27,409 bases of DNA, taken from positions 1 through 27,409 of the forward strand of contig CAZADH010000049.1 in the NCBI GenBank assembly GCA_964483805.1, in the 5' to 3' direction. A model generated the notes under the pieces. The model was given only the letters and a program-made list of their open reading frames with translations, was not told the DNA's origin and searched no databases. Source of the stretch: CAZADH01 sp964483805 (GTDB taxonomy: Bacteria > Muiribacteriota > Ozemobacteria > Ozemobacterales > Ozemobacteraceae). Made by a program: the position numbers and the translations under genes. This document shows positions 23,601 through 27,409 of the stretch, one piece after another (positions within the stretch are counted from its first letter, which is position 1; every line of letters starts with the position of its first letter).

Positions 23601-26600
23601 GCCGCCTGGACGCTCCCGATGACTTCCTATTCGAGCTACTGGGAAGGCGTGGCCAGCTTCTCGCCTCTGCCCGGCTCGACCAATCGCAACACCTCGGTCA
23701 TTTTCAATGCCGTCATCAACGACGTCTTCGGCAACGTGACCAACGCCACCACCAGCGCGGTGCTGAAGATCGACAATCAGGCCCCAACGCTGACCATCTA
23801 CCCGGTGGCATTCGTGCAAGACACCGGCATCATCGGCGAAGCGAATGCCGGCGACATCATCCGCATCAAGGTGCGGGTCAACGGCCACGACGACGGCGGC
23901 AGCCCCGGGATTCTGCCGCAGATCGATTTGACCAACCTGTATCTCGACAACGGCTTGAACCCCCCCAGTCCCATCCTGTTCCCTCCCACCGGCGGCCCGA
24001 ACGAGTACCAATATGACTGGACCGTTCCCCCCGGTCTCGGCACGATCAGCAGCCTGACGATCATCGCCTACGATTACTCGGGCAACATGGTCGCCAAACC
24101 AACCCAGTCGATCCGCTTCCTCTCGAAGGTGCCGGCAAGTCGCGGTTTCGCCGACACGCGGTGCGATCTGATCACCGACACCGAACCCCCGATCGCCCCG
24201 AACAACCGGATCGCCAATCCCGGTGATCAGGTGAAGATCCAGGTCATGCTCGACTCGGCCTATAACATCATCAACACCCCGGCGGCCAAGGTCCTGGTCA
24301 ATGTCCGCTCGATCATGACCGAACCGGCCTCTGACGATGCCGGGTTCGACGACGGCAACTCCGACACCGCGTGGCGTCTGCTGACCCCGCCGGTCGTGGG
24401 CGCCCTCGGTCCGTGGGTCTATCAACAAGTATTTACTGTTGGGTTCTCACGCCGCACGGCCGACGTGGCCTCTTTCGCCGTGAAGGTCGTGCACCCCGAC
24501 AACAACGCCGTCACCATGGCGAGCAGTGACGTGATCTGCGACCCGAACAATCCGTTTGGCATCGACGGGTTGATGCCCGACGTCTACTACAGCGCCATCA
24601 GTATCACCAACGAGAACAACGACAACGTCAGCAGCGGCGTGGCCAACATCGGCGACGAACTGACGGTTACCGCCCGCATCCGGGACTATCCGGATCCGGC
24701 CTCGGTCTCGGTCTTCCTCTTCGATCCGAACGGCACGCAGATTCAGCAGTTGACCATGATTCCGACCGGGGTCAGCGACTGGTACTCGGCGACGATCAGC
24801 GTCGCCACCGCTGGTGTGTTCCCGTGGGCCGCCCCCGTGATCAACTTCGATCGCAACCTGCTGCGTTACCAGGTGTGGGCCACCTGTGTCGCCGACAACG
24901 CCGGCACCAGTGGACTGCGCACCGCCACATTCACGGTCGACAACACCGAGATCCCGATCACCGACTTCAAGGTGACCCTCAGTCCGAACAATCCCGAGCC
25001 GAGCATTGCCAATGTGGGCAACGGCGTGGCCTCCGATGCGATCATCGCCTCGATCACCTGCGCCGGCGTCGGATTCCAGGCATTCATGGATTACCGTTCC
25101 TTCCTCAGCACCAGCAGTTGGCCACTCGATCAGTCGTTCAACGGCGGCCTGGGTCGCTATTCGTGGCCGTTCATCCTCGGCACCAGCACCCTGGATCTGG
25201 CCACCTACACGATTCCGGTCAACGTCGTCGAGACGCTCAGCGGCAACCGCACGGCCACCTACACGCTGATCTGCATCGACACGACCCGGCCACGCATCAC
25301 CCGCGCCCGTTACGACGGCCAGTATCTGTGGCTCGACTTCTCGGAAGCGATCAAGCTGACCCCGCTGCCGACCGCTCTGCGTTTCGACCACACCAAGTTG
25401 CACATCGGCCGCGACGTCGGCCGCATGGGTTACGACGATGCCACCTACACCGCGTTCCTCGGGCCGAACGACATCGTGCAAGACACGCTGTTCGACGGCA
25501 CGCAAGTGCAGATCAAGCTGGCCTCGACGACCCAGGCGCGCATCGCCGACTGGGGTGTATCTCCGTTGTATTTATCAGCCGGCACCAGCAATCTCGACGG
25601 TGAAGGCGCATCGATCACCACCGATATTGCCGGCAACTGGCTCAAACCGGTGCCGCAGAACACGCCGATGACCATCGAGATCGTGCCGTATCTGGTGCGG
25701 CCAAATCTCATTGGCGGCTATTACGATGCCGTCAACGACCCGACCCGCCTGTATCTCGACTTCGATCGCGACATGGCCACCGAGACCTTCCGCAGCGGTT
25801 GGCTCTCGCCGTTCTCGGTGGTGCGCAACCGCACCGAGGACAGCCTGCCGGTGAACTACCAGAACCGTTACGTGATGCGCGACAACATCGACACGGTCGG
25901 ATCGCCGATCAATCTGCGCCGCCTGGTCGTCAACCTGTCGCCGGAGGCGCAAGACTGGATCGCCTACAAGTTCACGCGTAACTCGCCATACATGTGGTAT
26001 GGCATCGCGACGACCACCGAACCGTTGGTGCGCGATCAACAGGGTAATCGCGTGGGCACCATCCCGCTGAGCGGAGCGGTGATCGCCAATCTCGTTCCCG
26101 AGAACCGCGGCTTCGATGTGCGCGTCGACGGCACCACGCCGATTCTCGACATCAACACCGGCATCCTGACGATGCACACGACGCGCCGCGCGCTCCTGTT
26201 CGCCGACGATTTCAACATGAACAGCCCGACCTGGCAGGGCAAGACCATCGCCAACATGTCGCCGAGCAAGATCATTATCTACCGAAACGCCGACCGCACC
26301 GGCCCGAGCTTGAACCTCAACGGCGCCGTGCTCGACCCGGCGATGAACGACAATGCCTCGACGACCTGCCGCCTGCTGCTGACCCAGGATCACATCCGCA
26401 CGATGTTGAGCTGGGCGACGGCCAACGTCTACGTCACCTTCGAACCGGGCACCTTCCTCGATCTGTGGAGCAATCCGTCGAACCGCGTGCCGGCCAACAA
26501 CGGCAACGCCGTGCCGCTCAATCTGCCGATTCCGACCTACAGCGGCCAACCGGTCATCCTCAACGCCGCGATCAGCGATGCACCTCCGACCAAGCAGTGG

Positions 26601-27409
26601 ACGCCGGGCACGCTGTTCTTCGAAGTCGATTTCGGTGTGGGCACGCTGAGCACCGGGGTCGAAGTGCCGATCAACCAGAACAAGCAGCCGCGCATGGAGA
26701 TCTGGGGCCAGGACGGTTCGGGCCCGCTGCTCGTCGCCTCCTTCGCCGGCTGGTTGACCCACACGATCAACGGCAAGAACTATACGACCGCTCGCTTCAG
26801 CAACCGCGACATCTTCGCAGGCGGCCTGCAGAACGTTCCGGCCATGTTCGTCTTCCCCGACAACGACCCGGCGCAACGCGTCGAAGACGTGTTCGGCAAA
26901 CCGTTGTTCCCGGTGATTCAGTACAACAGTGCGCTGGCACTGACGCCGCTGTATGGGGCAGTCGCATCGATGGTCTACGACCTGACCCAGAAGATCGACG
27001 TGGGCACGGGTTACAACACGGGTTCGCAAGCACTGATCATCGACACGGCGGCACCGATCGCCGTGGCCGCTGGTCCGTGCACGCCCACCGTGATCGGTCT
27101 GACCCCGATCAATACCGGTCAGTTCTTTGCCGACTTCAACGAGTCGATGGACACCTCGGCCGGACGCTGGCCCACCATGCGCATCCGCAACGGCGCCGGC
27201 ACGACCATGGTGACCATGACCTTCGCAGGCTGGGCCAATGGCAACACCCGCGCGACCTTCACCAACTCGGCCGCGATCAACGCCGACATCGAACCCGGCA
27301 CGTATATGTATGAAGTAAGCGGTGGTTACGATCTCGCCGGCAACCCGGGATCGACGATCTCGGGCGCCACCTGGACCGTCGACATCCGCGCCCGCGGCGC
27401 GCAGGTCAC
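20691..27409 (+). CDS. Giant multi-Ig-domain surface protein G3, 3' partial
   Basis: The frame has no stop up to the right edge, giving at least 2239 residues. ATG 20691 has GGAGG 9 nt upstream and starts a signal peptide (R2, R4, R8, hydrophobic 11-24, cleavage after V-W-A28). An EF-hand-like loop D40-x-N-x-D-G-x5-D51 follows. About thirteen Ig-like modules of 100-130 residues carry (I/V)GD(x)(I/L) motifs (for example YRIGDSLRV, ARIGDVITV, AKIGDQIRL, VKVGDQITF, ANIGDELTV) and often end in D-x-AGN before a (D/N)xxPP boundary. A second possible calcium loop begins at D919 (DTNNNGWVD). From about 25281 there are four modules resembling the SwmB-like block of G2, and from about 27030 a C-type module (FNESMD, GGYDLAGN). 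The order matches G2 residues 29-1737, so the missing part probably starts at the A-B-C array. An exported structural or adhesive protein is inferred. Confidence 0.93.
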   Translation, partial: MRTRVGVRSGAWLFGFLVLMLWSGPVWATITNPTATIINDQNGDGIAGIGDTIEFSCNSDNATAGQTPYVNLSPLGTARFILPQVVGTYYSAIFTVTQGSYDGVYTAPFVDNTSPVPCGNALTIDSQRPNSTTGAIVTAGNGPNGEYRIGDSLRVDIAMTTPFDSDTPSIDLTPIGLGGTNFFGGAWPNFSYTRTFPVNREGTGKVLTVSSTDNAGNRRTWNVSIDYDTKAPDVQTVQASINSGNAIARIGDVITVTATVAGYDTDTLIASSSQLWGGSVTMTKVGSPAPGAAATFQVQRAIPANLRVQDANAQVMITATDDVGNQTVAYSNYLSVDTIEPRFNNSPQALLIERRGILADNIGVIGDNLIIRGDLTAVMDDVTVTVDISGIGGVTNQLLYKAPGSTSFYLDFPINQYTSEDYTPRSFNVKGIDTAGNVKYEITLPVIYVDNQPPSLSGAQLAKVTTGNATAKIGDQIRLQVNVTNLDSGSIWADLRRIGGTGSDTFTPAGGSTYDLTFTVAAPAPTYGTLDGNLAFPIYCRDNAGNEASVVTNQLSFDNEPPVISAFSYSVNPPLGPGHTYVKVGDQITFNVTLANAGAQPHDTETVTMNLSSIGGLNNQVFNYDGAGNYSYTQVVQIGALNGPSANFVAIATDNAGNAVSQIFNVPIDNYPPAPGPMTVAPNRDNAKTGWMNVGVDDGAGNFTNPDRWEFAVPCTDPDNGVCTIDLSLVGGSPTATMNYDAALQRYYLLVDLAPATVRNTAYVFRATVKDKAGNTFNSVSGQQIVECVPPVINSVTSALSLDPNGNNIANVNDQITLTANVDRSRLNGGVPMVNVQSIGGLSAQQMYDDGAHGDNAPNDGVYGWIETVKKGNINGVLTSFAVSITDNAQNQVTRVTAPVRVANNPIVLTSFTGQQTVDTNNNGWVDLDGIYTTSSTWATDVVTFKLRVTGTPGTLGPVTLDLTPLGINDAAWTLPMTSYSSYWEGVASFSPLPGSTNRNTSVIFNAVINDVFGNVTNATTSAVLKIDNQAPTLTIYPVAFVQDTGIIGEANAGDIIRIKVRVNGHDDGGSPGILPQIDLTNLYLDNGLNPPSPILFPPTGGPNEYQYDWTVPPGLGTISSLTIIAYDYSGNMVAKPTQSIRFLSKVPASRGFADTRCDLITDTEPPIAPNNRIANPGDQVKIQVMLDSAYNIINTPAAKVLVNVRSIMTEPASDDAGFDDGNSDTAWRLLTPPVVGALGPWVYQQVFTVGFSRRTADVASFAVKVVHPDNNAVTMASSDVICDPNNPFGIDGLMPDVYYSAISITNENNDNVSSGVANIGDELTVTARIRDYPDPASVSVFLFDPNGTQIQQLTMIPTGVSDWYSATISVATAGVFPWAAPVINFDRNLLRYQVWATCVADNAGTSGLRTATFTVDNTEIPITDFKVTLSPNNPEPSIANVGNGVASDAIIASITCAGVGFQAFMDYRSFLSTSSWPLDQSFNGGLGRYSWPFILGTSTLDLATYTIPVNVVETLSGNRTATYTLICIDTTRPRITRARYDGQYLWLDFSEAIKLTPLPTALRFDHTKLHIGRDVGRMGYDDATYTAFLGPNDIVQDTLFDGTQVQIKLASTTQARIADWGVSPLYLSAGTSNLDGEGASITTDIAGNWLKPVPQNTPMTIEIVPYLVRPNLIGGYYDAVNDPTRLYLDFDRDMATETFRSGWLSPFSVVRNRTEDSLPVNYQNRYVMRDNIDTVGSPINLRRLVVNLSPEAQDWIAYKFTRNSPYMWYGIATTTEPLVRDQQGNRVGTIPLSGAVIANLVPENRGFDVRVDGTTPILDINTGILTMHTTRRALLFADDFNMNSPTWQGKTIANMSPSKIIIYRNADRTGPSLNLNGAVLDPAMNDNASTTCRLLLTQDHIRTMLSWATANVYVTFEPGTFLDLWSNPSNRVPANNGNAVPLNLPIPTYSGQPVILNAAISDAPPTKQWTPGTLFFEVDFGVGTLSTGVEVPINQNKQPRMEIWGQDGSGPLLVASFAGWLTHTINGKNYTTARFSNRDIFAGGLQNVPAMFVFPDNDPAQRVEDVFGKPLFPVIQYNSALALTPLYGAVASMVYDLTQKIDVGTGYNTGSQALIIDTAAPIAVAAGPCTPTVIGLTPINTGQFFADFNESMDTSAGRWPTMRIRNGAGTTMVTMTFAGWANGNTRATFTNSAAINADIEPGTYMYEVSGGYDLAGNPGSTISGATWTVDIRARGAQV

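Overview
The window is GC-rich bacterial DNA, about 60-65% G+C by eye. It is almost entirely occupied by three very large secreted proteins and two small lipoproteins, all on the + strand. There is no housekeeping gene, tRNA or rRNA to place the organism. Signal peptides, lipobox lipoproteins and a FlgD-like C-terminal tail ending K-V-A-V-L-R point to a Gram-negative bacterium with an outer membrane. Giant Ig-repeat proteins of this style are common in uncultivated phyla (Riflebacteria-like lineages are one possibility), but that placement is a low-confidence guess.

Layout. (1) 2-7207: the 3' part of a giant modular protein gene (G1), open at the left edge. (2) 7204-8010: a TPR-like lipoprotein (L1) overlapping G1 by ATGA. 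(3) 8011-8315: an intergenic region with a REP/MITE-like palindrome and three consecutive hairpins in front of the next start. (4) 8316-19721: a complete 3801-residue giant protein (G2). (5) 19739-20500: a second lipoprotein (L2), about 70% identical to L1 over its C-terminal 174 residues (hand count). (6) 20501-20690: a strong terminator-like hairpin and a leader. (7) 20691-27409: a third giant gene (G3), complete at its 5' end and open at the right edge.

The main structure is a tandemly duplicated two-gene cassette, giant surface protein plus translationally coupled lipoprotein, followed by a third giant gene with the same architecture. Each giant protein appears to be built as follows: a signal peptide; an EF-hand-like calcium loop; a variable number of about 110-residue modules carrying a (I/V)GD(x)I motif (about 9 in G2, about 13 in G3); four SwmB-like modules; a repeating three-module block (A-B-C, about 350 residues); a FlgD-like module; more SwmB/Ig-like modules; and a C-terminal FlgD/T9SS-like tail. 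G1 carries one more A-B-C block than G2.

Working model (inference): the giants are exported, calcium-stabilised fibrous surface or matrix proteins. The partner lipoprotein, tethered to a membrane by a Thr/Gly-repeat stalk and carrying a TPR-like helical domain, is made in step with each giant and may anchor, assemble or help export it. Copy number of modules, stalk length and cassette number all vary between copies, as expected for a surface system that diversifies by recombination.
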